Shown here: positions 34,647-45,459 of the stretch, piece after piece | How positions within the stretch are numbered: the first letter of the stretch is position 1 | How the letters are laid out: every line of letters starts with the position of its first letter | Assembly: GCA_029891345.1 (NCBI GenBank) | Contig: CM056993.1 | Span: 110,293,123-110,357,122, forward strand | Origin: Dryococelus australis | Taxonomy: Eukaryota > Arthropoda > Insecta > Phasmatodea > Phasmatidae | Direction: 5' to 3' | DNA: 64,000 nucleotides | The notes under the pieces: model-generated | The model's database searches: none | What the model was told of the DNA's origin: nothing | Seen by the model: only the letters and a program-made list of their open reading frames with translations | Program-made: the position numbers and the translations under genes

Positions 34647-35021
34647 AACTAATCGTGGTACATACAGTACCGGGTTCTTACTAACAAAAACAACATGCTT
34701 TTCCCAAGTGATCATCCTACCTACTTCACATTTAATAGCTACTCTGAAACTGATACCTTCACACAACCTTCTAATATCAGCTCAACTAAAGTCATCCAAA
34801 CCAAATTCCTCAAAAATTATCACGTCACAATAATTTTCATACAAATCACCTAACGCAAAGCGACCCTGGTCTGGGTAATAAATACGATAGCCCCTTACCA
34901 TTGTCTCGACACACGTTCTCTTGCCGATAGTGGAAAACCCACACAAGAAAAGCTGCTTCTTTTTGTGAAACCACCCCTCATTGATCCATGAATTCCCCCA
35001 CAAACAGCAACCGTAATACCA
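34647..35021 (-). pseudogene. Rep-type superfamily 3 helicase relic
   Basis: The minus strand reads as the helicase half of a rolling-circle Rep protein. In order there is a Walker A block (LFLCGFSTIGKRT, about 34918-34956), a Walker B block (DVIIFEEF, about 34803-34826) and a motif C block (HVVFVSKNP, about 34671-34697). Spacings are about 33 residues A to B and about 40 residues B to C, as in Rep helicases of CRESS-DNA viruses and related mobile elements. In-frame TGA stops at 34782-34784 and 35022-35024 interrupt it. Upstream I find no HUH endonuclease motif, so the N-terminal nuclease domain is absent or too decayed. The reading is by motif recognition. The origin could be an endogenised virus or a Rep-coding transposon. 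Confidence 0.65.
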
Positions 35022-35189
35022 TCATCCAAAACCTTTTGTCATCACTAACTGCAATCCACGTTTCTAGCAGCCTGGTGTTCACTGAAACGGCAGGCCGTAA
35101 CTGGATGTGGTTCACTGATAACGGGCCCCAGTACGCGAGCAGCACCTAATGTTACAGGGTACGGCCGCAGAATGCGCATTCCCATGTTA

Positions 35190-35298
35190 AACGGCGAAGG
35201 TGTAGCGGTAAATGTTACGGTAATTCTCTTTTCGGAGTTTGGCGTTTGTTCTTGCTGTAACTGTTGGAAGGTAAGTATTCTATTGATGTGTGTAGTAT
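35190..35298. repeat. Right arm, inner piece
   Basis: Inverted copy of 33640-33740: GGTAATTCTCTTTTCGGAGT and TGGAAGGTAAGTATTCTATT. It continues into 36215-36607 once the solo LTR is removed. Confidence 0.75.
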
Positions 35299-36210
35299 TG
35301 TTACAATTTCTCTCTCTAGAAATTAAGTGGGCTATTACAAGTTCGATTAAAGTTGGAGGTCTTAATCAAATAAAATAATTAATTATAATTTTCTTATCTT
35401 ATTAACAATAACTATAGCGACATTCTCTGAACTCAAACTCTCACAACAAATGTATATCACTAACTGTTCACAATTGACACCAATTAATAAAATGTATAAT
35501 TACCACAAATAAATCAATGAAATTAAATAATGAAAGATAAGTGCCAATAGACAGTGTATCAACCTATTCAGATATTCTGTAAAATATGTGTCCAAATTGA
35601 CAGTTCGAAAATTTACAATAAAATCAGTATTACACTTCCATTCAGTCCCACTTCAGTGCAGTCCATGTCCCGCCAGTCGAAATGTTCTAGAGTCCTCCAA
35701 GCGCCCTCACGCACAGTAGACTTCACTCGTTGGATTCACACCCTCTCGTCCATTCACGCCACGAACACCTCGCTCGCCGTCGTCCCGCAATCTCCTGTCG
35801 TCGTCCACAACTCACTTAACTCTCGCACACTCGGCCATATAGCCTCCGTCAAAGACTGCCGGCCGCTGGATTGCGGCAGTATATATAGTGTCTTAGGCCG
35901 CCACCTGGAATCTTCCCCAACTCGCGTGATGCGTCGTGGAGGGCTGAGGCGCCAGCCAGTCTCAGCATAACATTATTGCGTCGTCGCCAAACTCGTCGAA
36001 ACCTCCAGCAGGGGACAGGGGCCGTGACGTAAGTACGGCGCCAAGCAGCGCGACTGCCCGACAGGCAGGCCACTGTCCATTACTCACGGGTTTCCCAGAA
36101 AGGGGAATCAGGAGGCCGCGAGCGCATCGTTCCAGGAAGTGGGGAGGGCGAGGTGGGTCTCCTACCACGGCGCTGTGCAGCTGAGTCGGCGCCAGCTGCA
36201 GCGCGTAACA
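35299..36210. mobile_element. Solo LTR, 912 bp, inserted in the right arm
   Basis: The left arm provides an uninterrupted version of this site. Relative to it, the inserted DNA starts TGTTACAATTTCTC and ends GCAGCGCGTAACA, with TGTTAC/GTAACA ends as expected of an LTR. The flanks are GTAT (35295-35298) and CTAT (36211-36214), a 4-bp target duplication with one change. It contains a TATA-like box (TATATATA near 35880) and a GC-rich part but no internal retrotransposon sequence. It looks like a solo LTR left by recombination; the parent family is unknown and orientation was not resolved. Confidence 0.75.
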
Positions 36211-36607
36211 CTATTTATTTGTTTTTGCGGGTTTTACTTATATTTCCCGTTTTTAATTTTTTCTTTCGTGACTTTACAGATTTTCGCTTAAAATTTATCG
36301 AAGGCGTAGTCGTTTGCCTGTGTACTACCCACGGAAGGTTTACCGTAACATTTTGCCTGTTAACATAGGTGAAAGATGATTCATTTTGTGCGTAGATCTT
36401 AAGTACTAAGGAGAACTACATTATGTTGTCGTTATTATTTCGTTTCGGTCTACAGGGCATTACTGCTAAACCTGGTGATGTAACAACATTTGTGTTTCTT
36501 TAGAAAAGCTTTTAATGAAAAAGATCCTAAAAAAGTAAAGGACTTCAGTGACATTGTATCACGTGATATAATTTGTTGGAAGTCTGTCTGTGTCTGTTTA
36601 CTTATTT
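36211..36607. repeat. Right arm, outer piece
   Basis: Inverted copy of 33262-33625: TTTTTGCGGGTTTTACTTAT, ATCGAAGGCGTAGTCGTTTG and TATCACGTGATATAATTTGT. The outer edge is near GAAGTCTGTCTGTGTCTG. Confidence 0.75.
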
Positions 36608-36952
36608 ACATTGTCGCTATTACTTACTGGGTGTACTGTGCCTGTTAAGAGAAAATAGGCAGTGTCCACATGCCGGCTGCGCAGAAACCAACTTCTGAAA
36701 CCCCCAACACTGAACAACTATTTTGCCAATAGAGGTATCAAAAAAATGGTGGCTTATGATCTTGATTATCGTAACTTTTTACATAAAAATTTGTTGCGCT
36801 TCCTATGAGTGAGTTTTACTGTCACAAAACAGTTTAAAGCATAGCTACATATGTTAGAAAACTGAATGTAAACAAAAGTTTAGGCACTTTTTGAGAACAT
36901 GATTTTGAGACCACTGTTAGCAACTCGTTAGTCAGTATTGGTAAGGTTGAGA
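36608..36952. other. No recognised feature
   Basis: Unique AT-rich sequence between the inverted arm and a SINE. Confidence 0.4.
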
Positions 36953-37205
36953 AGATCAAGTGAGTGAAGAGATTTGGGTGGCTCTTAATATCGCGGTCTT
37001 CAGAGCCGATGAGGGTGCTTGAGGTGAACATGGAGGGGCGCCGGAATGAAGGGACGAGGGAAACTCGAGATCCCCGAGAAGACCCGCCGACCAATGGCAT
37101 CGTCCGGCACGATTCCCACTTGCGAAAATTCGGTGGCCCGGCCGGGGATTGAGCCCGGTTAGCCTTGGTGGGAGGCGAGCGTGCTAATAACTCAGATACC
37201 GCGGC
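36953..37205 (-). repeat. tRNA-derived SINE, copy 3
   Basis: The minus-strand head and body match copies at 21512 and 27914. The B-box-like inverse GGGGATTGAGCCCGG and the CTTGGTGGGAGGCGAGCG block are clear. The 3' end GTGAGTGAAGAGATTTGGG matches the inverse of copy 2. Confidence 0.75.
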
Positions 37206-37528
37206 CCCCAGAAATATTAATTTTAAAAATTTGGTAAAGGGAACATTTTCGCCACTAGGTAAGCGCTAGTGTCGGCAAGGAACCAGATTTTCTCTTTGCG
37301 TTCTACTTTAACAAAAACAGGATTATTCCAATAATCATAAATCTAATATAAAATGATATCGTAACTAAGTAAAATCGTTCTCTGTTATAATTAGTGCAGG
37401 CTAAAAATTTTAATTAAAAGTTATATTTTGGAAAACTGCGCAAATAGCGGCACATTTTCCCTATGCCGAACTCTCCCATATGAAATCATGTTTTATTCCG
37501 AACATGTAGTAGAAATAAATTTATTATA
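37206..37528. other. No recognised feature
   Basis: AT-rich spacer. Confidence 0.35.
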
Positions 37529-37978
37529 GGCTGTTCACGGTAAACTAGCACTTTGGAAGCCCTGTTTAGTACAGCATGTTCATGGTAAAACGAGCACTTT
37601 TGAAAGCTCTGCTTAAGATCTATTTACATGCACGTTATGTATTCTTCCGCCTTATATAAAATTAACATTTCCATGGGCCTCATCACTTTCTTCATGCGTG
37701 GGTCAAGTGAAACTGTAAAATTATTAGACAAGTAAGTATTTCAAAAATCTGCTAATTTTTACACACCGGCGCATTAAAAAATAAAAGCTATAGAAATAAT
37801 TTAAGATGTATCACAAATGGTTAGGTAACACTTTTTATTCGACGTTAAGATACAGAACTACTTTCCCCTCCATCGTTACCAAATTTACTGGGCGCCCGTA
37901 AAATATATGCAGGAAGGAGCAGTTAATTTTTTTTCTAAGGTTGATTTCAAAAGTGCTCACTTTATCGTGAACAGCCTT
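37529..37978 (-). mobile_element. MITE A2 with a duplicated end
   Basis: A complete A2 copy runs from about 37572 to 37978 (right end TTATCGTGAACAGCC then TTTA). It is preceded directly by an extra 43-bp end fragment (GGCTGTTCACGGTAAACTAG to CCTGTTTAG). Two family A left ends therefore stand head to tail, suggesting insertion next to or into an earlier copy. Confidence 0.75.
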
Positions 37979-38117
37979 TATCGAAAACATGTACAGAAAA
38001 TATTAAAATCAGTCTATGTTAGCTTTACTCTATGGCGGACAGTGTTGAGTGTGTGGTTTGTGATGTGAGTGTATGTACGTATGTGAATGCAGGAGCTGCC
38101 CCCATGCCGCCTCCGTG

Positions 38118-38381
38118 ATGTCGCAGCAACCGGCCCGGGGCTGGGGGCGGGGACCGCCCTCGCCTTCGCCTCTGCCCTTCCGGCCCGGCTCGCCACTGTA
38201 CGCGCCCTCGCCGCCGCCCATTATGGGGCGCCGCCCCACCATGTCTCCGTCCCCGGGGCCCGGGGGCCGGCGCGTCGGCTCGCCCTACTACCTGCCCTGC
38301 CCCCGCCCCCGCTGGCCATCACCGCTGCCACCAGGCGTGCCGCTGCCCCCGGGCCCGCGACCATACCGCCTCCCCCCGCAG
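38118..38381 (+). CDS. Candidate first coding exon, proline-rich
   Basis: An 88-codon open segment starts at an ATG with G at -3 (MSQQPARGWGRG) and ends in phase 0 at CAG followed by GTCAGT, a plausible 5' splice site. The product is rich in Pro, Arg, Ser and Gly (PSPSPLPFRPGSPLYAP, LPPGVPLPPGPRPYRLPPQ), as in disordered N-termini. The segment is GC-rich and rich in CpG, unlike its AT-rich surroundings. The same frame is open from 38064, so an upstream start at 38073 or an acceptor at 38092 is possible. Another plus frame is also open (38087-38446), as GC-rich DNA often allows. I do not recognise the protein, and no second exon was found here. Confidence 0.4.
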
Positions 38382-38548
38382 GTCAGTACACTATCAATAC
38401 GTTTGCTGTAAGAAGTAAGCACTACCATACATTAAAGATGAGGTAGACCGCTTAATCGTCTTCTGCACATATATCCAACATTGACCTACCCCCACAGCTG
38501 TCAAAGTCACATGGTCAACAGTGATGAACATGTTTGTTTATATCTTAA

Positions 38549-39070
38549 CTAGTGACCCAACCCAGCTTCGCCCGGGTACACTTTAGATCTTACAGTACTA
38601 CAATACTAAATAAAATGGGAAATAACTTAAGACTTGAGACTTAACATATTATACTTAATACTTAACACATAAGACTTAAGACTTGACACATAAGAATTAA
38701 GACTTAACATATAAGACTTAAGACTTACCGTTATGGTAGGGAAAGGTGCCTGTGATCTCATTTGTCTAGAGCTGTATGAAAGAATGTAGCTTGCTAACAA
38801 TGAAAGAATTTTAACAATCTGCCCTGCAGTTTTGGTAGAGTATTGTTAGAAAGTAGCAAAATAGCTAATTTTCCCCGACTTGATTCATTAATACCGTTAA
38901 TGCTCAACTTCTCTAAGTACTACGGCAATTTTAATATACATAAACCTTCCCTATAAATGCAGATCGTAACAGTAAAAGCCATATTCAAATCCGTTCAGTG
39001 GTTCTCGAGATTAGCGCAGTCATACAGATAGACGCGCGCCAGGGACTTTCTTTTACACTATGTAAGGATT
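38549..39070 (+). repeat. Repeat with CCCAGCTTCGCCCGGGT start and short internal tandem repeats
   Basis: It starts GACCCAACCCAGCTTCGCCC and ends near GGACTTTCTTTTACACTATG. The ends resemble a widespread arthropod repeat, possibly a non-LTR element 3' region; that link is from memory. At 38625-38730 it carries about five tandem variants of ACTTAAGACTTAACATATA. Confidence 0.5.
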
Positions 39071-39156
39071 TTCAAAAGCCAGGAACTTTTATATGAATAA
39101 AATACTTTTATCAATTTGAACTTAAACTTCATTACAAATTGGTTAGGGGAAGTATA

Positions 39157-39810
39157 CAGGTTATTGCAAAATTGCATGTCAATACTTAGGGAAAACGTTC
39201 CTCACATCAGGAGGATGAAAAAAGTTATAAATGAACATAGGTCCGCAAACGCTTCGTTTCTTCACTACAGCCCGTAATCCATAACGTACAGTGTATGGTC
39301 CACGGGCTTGATCATGTTACTGTGGAATGCCATCGCAGCGATCGTTTGCATGATACTCGACACCTCACACTACAACACTGCACTTAGAACAGTAGTAACT
39401 GCACAGGAATTAGTTACACATGTGTGAACGTTTATCGTGGGCACTAAAGGAAATGTTCAGCACGAACACATGCATCAACCCGCTGTTGCATGGACACCCG
39501 GATGCGTCAATAAATCCCTGGAAAATTGCTGATTGTTTCGCAACCCGCCACAATACGGTTACAGAGGATGCCCCATCGTCCACCGCGGTTACATACACAA
39601 GTGCCTTTAAATGTCCCGAGATATAAAAGTCTAGTGGATGCAAATCAGGGCTCCTAGGGGGCTGGTATGGGGCTGCCAATTACAGCTGCGATGGCATTCC
39701 ACAGTAACATGATCCAGTCTGCGGACCAAACACTGTACTAATATTTTTTCATCCTCCCGATGTGAGGAACGTTTCCCCGAAGTACTGATATGCAATTTTG
39801 CAACATCCTG
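39157..39810 (-). mobile_element. Fold-back element, DUF4817 C-terminus family, copy B
   Basis: The ends CAGGTTATTGCAAAATTGCA and CAATTTTGCAACATCCTG are inverted, with TA on both sides (39155-39156, 39811-39812). The arms extend about 190 bp. The centre on the minus strand encodes the transposase C-terminus: PRSPDLHPLDFYISGHLKAL, then a frame change and INASG-type tail. Same family as 9796 and 50523 but in opposite orientation. Confidence 0.75.
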
Positions 39811-39945
39811 TACATTAATCTCAAAGCATTTGTTTACTAATCATTGCTCTAACCTCAAATCCAATCCGTGCCGTTTTCGCTAGACGTGATAGTAGAAAAG
39901 TAGTTCAAGGTCGGGACACGGTGATGGTTGGGCGCAGTCAGCGAT
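39811..39945. other. Unannotated spacer
   Basis: Short sequence between the fold-back element and the BEL/Pao target duplication. Confidence 0.3.
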
Positions 39946-39950
39946 ATCGG

Positions 39951-40154
39951 TGTTTAGGTTTGTTTTGGTTTGTGTCAATTAGTGTATGTACTTGGATTCA
40001 AATTCAAACTTGGCGCCAACTGTTGCAAGTGCCATGGCCGGCTGCCATCTTGACTTGTGATGCTATCTATGAATTAAAGCAGTTAGTTACCGCTACTCCG
40101 TGTTGCTGGACGTCACGCAGCTGGAATGTATTACAAATATATTGTATGGAAACA
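39951..40154 (+). repeat. BEL/Pao element 1, 5' LTR
   Basis: It begins TGTTTAGGTTTG and ends ATGGAAACA. It aligns to the 3' LTR without gaps with 7 substitutions. As in all LTRs it should hold the promoter and polyadenylation signal, but I see no convincing TATA box or AATAAA. Confidence 0.95.
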
Positions 40155-40158
40155 TTTT

Positions 40159-40176
40159 TGGTCCTCCGGTTCGGAT
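40159..40176 (+). promoter_or_regulatory. Primer-binding site, tRNA-Tyr-like
   Basis: TGGTCCTCCGGTTCGGAT starts 5 nt after the 5' LTR, where a minus-strand primer site is expected. TGG pairs with a tRNA CCA end. About 14 of 18 positions fit the complement of an insect tRNA-Tyr 3' end as I remember it. The second BEL element has a related site. Confidence 0.6.
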
Positions 40177-40500
40177 ATGCATTATTCGAGCCACTTAAAA
40201 TTGAATCTATAATTGCGGTAAACAGTGGACGTGTTTTCAGCATTTTTTTGTTTACGGAATCGGGCGTGGTGTGGCACTGAAACTACTTCGTTTCGCGCCA
40301 TGGCGGTTATGTATACAAATACCACTGTATTTAATCACAAGACTTCTGTTATACAATAAGTGTCGTATTTATCATTTTCGTGATTCGTGGTGAAAGAGAG
40401 TTTTTTGAGGTTAGTCGCGCGGTATAACAACCATAACTGCAACTGTTTATGTTTTCACCAGGCCTGCAATTTATTCGAACCATGACGAGAAATTGTTAAA

Positions 40501-41870
40501 ATGTCTCAACATCAATTGAAGACACGTTTACGCCTCGTGAAGTGTCGTATAAACAGACTTCTGACCTTGGCTGATGAAGTTGACAACAATCCGAGTCGGG
40601 CGGGACTTTTCAAGGTAACATGCTGCGATTTGCAGTAACTGAAAACAGACTTCGAGAAAAGCCATTTGCAACTTGCTGTTCAAGCATCGGAAACTACGTC
40701 AGTTGCAGAGTCTGAAACCAGCGATAGGGAGCTCGACGAGTTTGACAAGGCCTACTATAGAATAAAGAAAATTTTCAACAAACTTGTTGTGATCAAAGAA
40801 GTAGGAAGAGAACAGCAATGTCATCTCGGCCGAGCTCATCCAATGTTAAGTTATCAAATTTGCAGTTGCCTACCTTTAAGGGGCTGCTTACTGACTGGCC
40901 TACCTTTTATGATTTATTCAGCTCGCTGGTGCACAACAACAAGGCCCTCGCTACGGTGGAAAAGCATCAGTATCTCCTTACGTCAGTTTCAGGTAAGCCA
41001 TGCAACCTTATTAAAGCACTCCCACTGTCTGAGGATAATTATAACCTAGCATAGCAAACATTAACTGAAAGGTACCATAATGTCAGAGCAATAGCCACGA
41101 TGCATTGGGAAAATATAATGCAACTTCCTCGCTTAACTGTTGTCTCTCCTGACAAATTGCAGAGTATGGTAGACATTCTTAAGGAGAACTTGGGTGCCTT
41201 GAGAATTCTAAAACTGCCAGTGACTGAATGGAGCTTTGTGTTGTTAAACCTTACGTTACCGAAGCTTGATGCAGATACAAGAGCCCAGTTTGAAGTAGCT
41301 CATAAGACCATATAAAGATGCCCACATTTGTTGATCAGCTTCTCGAATTTTTGGAATTACATTGTAAAACATTGATAATGGCTAACTATTCAGAATCAGG
41401 GTGCACTTGTGCACGATCAACAACTAAGAAGTTTGTAACTTCAGGCACAAACATCAAAGCTTCATTCTTGGCAACTGTGGAACAAGATATTGGTATAACC
41501 TGTGAGGGCGCACATCGAATTCACAAGTGTTCTACGTTCAATGGCCAGTCAGTTGATGAGAGGATAGAGTTGGTGTGACGAAAGATGTGCTTCAACTGTT
41601 TGCAAAGCCACAGGGTGAACGATTACAAGTCAAAGATAAACTGTATGTATTGTAGTAGGAGACACCATTCCCTTCTTCACACTGCTGTCTCTCAAAATCA
41701 AGTGGAGCAAACTCCAGATATTTCTAACCAACAAGAAGCAGTCACTTCCATTCCCAATGAGGAAACTGCAGCTGTAGTCTCACTTACCTCTTCCACTGAT
41801 GTGTCGGCAATTGTCGTCTTAGGTACAGCAGTCGTTAGAGTTAAAGATGTAAGTGGCAAGATGCAGAAGG
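40501..41870 (+). pseudogene. BEL/Pao element 1 gag with zinc knuckles
   Basis: The reading frame opens at an ATG (MSQHQLKTRLRLVKC) 346 bp after the LTR and continues through at least three frame changes. The middle segment (about 40830-41054) has the gag block LPTFKGLLTDWPTFYDLF, matching the DUF1759-type region of BEL/Pao gag. A later piece (41100-41315) continues this domain. The cysteine-rich part (CFNCLQSHRVNDY, then CMYCSRRHHSLLH, about 41588-41680) is the zinc-knuckle region. The protein would package element RNA; here it is broken by frameshifts near 40637, 40820, 41054 and 41314 and a TGA at 41577. Confidence 0.85.
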
Positions 41871-41875
41871 TTTGA

Positions 41876-42240
41876 GTGTTGCTTGACTCAGGATCCCAGA
41901 ACTCTTTCATCTCTGAAGAGTGTGTCTGCAAGTTAGGGTTTAAATGCCAAAGGACTCATGTTCCTGTTTTGGGGTTGGCTCAGTCTGTTGTTCTTGCAAA
42001 CAATGGTTCTGTTACTTGTGTTCTGACACCTGCGACAAGCAAAGGGCCTCAATTAATCACCAATGCACTGGTCTTGAAGGATATAGACTCCAAATTACCC
42101 AGCATCCCACTTCCTCACCACATGAGGGATGTGTATCGTCATTTGGAATTAGCTGTCCCATCGTTTGATACTCCAGGGACAATCGATTTTCTTTTGGGAG
42201 AGCGAAGAAGTACCTTCTGTTCAACATTGTAGCCCAGAAG
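41876..42240 (+). pseudogene. BEL/Pao element 1 aspartic protease region
   Basis: The DSG active-site block appears as LLDSGSQNSFISEECVCKLG at the start, typical of the DUF1758-type retroviral-like protease of BEL/Pao elements. It is separated from the upstream gag frame only by an in-frame TGA at 41873-41875. The segment continues to a TAG at 42230, after which the frame changes into the pol part. The enzyme would cleave the polyprotein. Confidence 0.85.
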
Positions 42241-44140
42241 ATATTGAATGTGAGAGTTACTTTGTTGAACCCCATTCGCGAGACCCAGAGGGTAGATATG
42301 TCCTGAGACTACCTTTCAAGGAAAAGGAACCAGAGTTAGGAGATTCCCGCAGCTTTGCTGTCAAACGGTTTCATCAACTGGAACGCAGATTGCATAGTCC
42401 GCCAGAAACCAAAAGGGATTATTCCAATTTTTTGCATGAGTATGAACAACTTAGACATATGCATCCAATTAAGAATGGAGTAAAGCACTCTCCTCGTTAT
42501 TATATCCCACATCACTATGTGTTGAAAGAATCCAAACAACCAAGTTAGGAGTGGTGTTTGATGCTTCAGCGGCCTCCACTTCTGGAAAGTCTCTTAATGA
42601 TGTTCTTCTGATTGGAAATAAACTTCAGAATAACATTATGGACATTATTACACATTTCCATCTTAATCCTGTTGTAATGGCCACAGATGTCTGTAAAATG
42701 CATCGACAGGTGCGCGTACATCCAGAGGATGCATCTTATCAAATAATTCTGTGGTGTGATTCCCCTGACCAGCCAATACGTGAATTCCAAATAGACACTG
42801 TCACTTATGGTGTGTCAGCAGCTCCTTTCATGGCTATGAAAGCCTTACAACAGCTTGCAGTTAAGGAAGGTGGCTTGTATCACAAGGCAGCTAAGGTCGT
42901 GATGGAAGACGTATTTGTTGACGATGTCGTGACAGGGGCAGCATCAGTTGCAGAAGCCCTTAAGTTGCAGCAAGAACTGATCAATTTCCTAAAGTAAGGG
43001 GGTTTTGATTTAAGAAAATGGTCCAGTAATAGCCAAGCTGCCTTAGATGCAGTACCCGAAAACCACAGAGAGAGTCCACTTAGCTTTCAAGGAAATAGTG
43101 AAGTGATCAAGGTACTTGGTCTCCAGTGGGACTCAAGGTTGGATGTATTTTCATATAATATTCAATCAGTCAGCACAAGAGTCGTCAAACACGAGCTATT
43201 CTTTCAGACATTGCTAGGTTGTATGACCCACTAGGATGGCTTACTCCAGTTGTAATTCGAGCTAAGATTTTGCTCCAAACACTCTGGCTGTTGGGTGTGC
43301 CATGGGATGAAGCTCCACATCGAGATGTGTTGGAGGACTTTCAGACTTTCATCTGCCAACTGGATGTTCTCAGCAAACTGTCCATAGCTCGTATTGTGTC
43401 AGCATCGCAGTCAGAATATCAGCTTCATGGCTTTAGCGATGCATCCAATTAAGGTTACGCAGCTGTTATATATCTACGTACTGCCCATCAAGGTGGGGTA
43501 AAGACACTCCTGCTTCTGGCCAAATCTCGTGTTGATCCACTAAAAACAGTCACATTTCCTCGACTTGAATTGCAGGCTGCACATTTATTCATTAAGTTAC
43601 TTGAATCAGTAATGTCGACCCTTTCAGAACATAGCCACATTAGCTGTATTACTGCATGGTGTGACTCAACAGTGGTCCTCGCCTGGATCAGGATTCCTTT
43701 GTGGCAAATAGAGTCGCTCATAGTCAAGACCGCAAGATAATTATCCAGTGGAGGTATGTGCCTTCTGCTGACAATTCTGCAGGCTGTGCTTCCAGAGGAC
43801 TCTCACCCCGAGATTTACTGGCACGCACACTTTGGTGGACTGGGCCTAACTGCTTAATATCTGAGAAGGAATCGTGGCCATGTGGAGGAGTACCAACTAG
43901 CATTCACAAAGGTGAAGAAGAGCTAAAGAATAGGCAAGTAGTTTCATTGCTTGGACATTGTGAGCCAAACCTCCTCGCAAGCCTCTCTAGGTTTTCTTCC
44001 TGGTCACAGCTTCAGAGAGTGCTTGCTTATGTATTAAGATTCATTTCAAACCTGAAGGTGTCACTAGGGTGTCGACGCACTGGCCCCCTTACTGTCGTAG
44101 AACTTTATGCTGCTAAGAAGATGTGCCTGAAGTAGGTTCA
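42165..44140 (+). pseudogene. BEL/Pao element 1 reverse transcriptase and Peptidase_A17-like/RNase H region
   Basis: The first segment (42165-42548) is the lead-in to RT. After a frameshift near 42540 the RT core follows: VVFDASAASTSGKSLND, MATDVCKMHRQVRVHPED with the first catalytic aspartate, and VDDVVTGA with the paired aspartates at about 42917. A TAA at 42995 interrupts before GGFDLRKWSS. The next part has YDPLGWLTPVVIRAKILLQ (43219 on), the Peptidase_A17-like region of Pao elements, then a TAA at 43450 and an RNase H-like stretch (PRLELQAAHL). It continues to a stop at 44133. All blocks are in the usual order; the stops make it inactive. Confidence 0.9.
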
Positions 44141-44276
44141 ATGAGAATTTTTCAGCTCTGAGATTGAATGTTTTATTTCAGAGGGTGAATGCCACCCTGG
44201 TATTGGTATTATAATGTTGAATCCATTCTTGGATTGTGATGACATTCTGCATGTGGGTGGACGTTTATAAAATTCA

Positions 44277-45168
44277 CAACTAACTTACAAAGCTAAACAT
44301 CAAATCTTGCTACCCAAGAAGAATTTAGTGACAAATCTGATAATTGATTATTATCATCTCGTGCACCTCCACGCTGGTTCCAATGCCACTCTTGCAGCCA
44401 TTCGTTGCAAGTACTGGATTGTGGGAGATAAGGGATCTGTCAAGGCAAGGATTCACAGTTGTATAAGATGCCACAGATTCAGGGGCATCAATACACAGCC
44501 ATTGATGGGAAATCTTCCATCAAGTAGGGTTCAACAAGCGAGGCCATCTCTAAATGTTGGTGTTAACTATGGGGGCCCATTCCAAATCAAACAGTCGCAT
44601 GTTCGGAACAGTCGTGTGTCAAAGGCTTATTTGTGCCTATTTGTACGCTTAGCGACAAAGGCTGTACATTTAGAAGTTGTTTCTTCTTTGACCACCACAG
44701 CTTTTCTTGATGCATTATTGGGATTTACTGCTAGGCGAGGGCTGTGCAAAAAGGTTTTTTTCAGACTGCGGAACAAACTTTACAGGTGCACGCCATTATT
44801 TCAATGATCTACAGAAGTTCTTAAGTGAGAGTGCCAACTTGCAGTGTGTTGCGGATACCCTTGCCACTCGCGGCATTCAGTGGATCCTCAATCCTCCATT
44901 TGCACTACATTTTGAGGGGCTGTGGGAGGCAGCCATAAAATATGCTAAGTATCATCTGAAAAGAGTTTTAGGCCAGCAGGTTCTTGCATTTAAGGAGCTG
45001 TCTACACTCTTTGCCCAGATTGAAGTTGTCCTTAACTCACGTCCACTGTGTGCCATTTCGTCAGATCCAGATAACTTAGAGGCCCTGACACCAGCACACT
45101 TCCTTGTAGGCACCACCCTGACAGCACCTCCAGTTCCAGACCTTACAGAGATCCAGTCAAACAGATAA
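44277..45168 (+). pseudogene. BEL/Pao element 1 integrase
   Basis: The N-terminal zinc-binding region is seen as DYYHLVHLHAGSNATLAAIR with a downstream CIRCHRF (44330-44480). The catalytic core follows with KAYLCLFVRLATKAVHLE (44620-44680), a frame change near 44750, and DCGTNFTGARHYFNDL containing the second aspartate (44764-44810). The region LHFEGLWEAAIKYAKYHL includes the expected glutamate (about 44910). This enzyme would insert the element DNA. The frameshift and the upstream stop at 44268 inactivate it. Confidence 0.9.
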
Positions 45169-45459
45169 ACAGATTGAACCGGTGGCAGCTGGTACAGTGT
45201 GCCACTCAGCACTTCTAGCAGAGATGGCACAAGGAGTACCTGTGCACACTACAACCACGTGGAAAGTGGACCAAGAGTGAAGGTGAAGTGCAGATTGAAG
45301 ACCTTGACCTTGTCAAGGAAGACCATTTGCCACCCCTGCAGTGGCAGCTTGGACGAGTTGCAGTTCTACATGCGGGCAAGGATGGAGTTTGCAGGGTTGC
45401 CACCATTAAGCAGCAACATCGAACAGTTTGCTTAAAAATTTTATTTTTGGTGGGCGGTA
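45169..45459 (+). pseudogene. BEL/Pao element 1 C-terminal DUF5641-like tail
   Basis: After a TAA at 45166-45168 the translation in shifted frames gives RWQLVQ-like sequence, then LPPLQWQLGRVAVLHAGKDG (about 45330-45390) and VRVATI-type sequence, the C-terminal domain of Pao-type polyproteins. The coding part runs almost to the 3' LTR. The purine-rich GGTGGGCGG just before 45460 is the likely polypurine tract. Confidence 0.75.
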
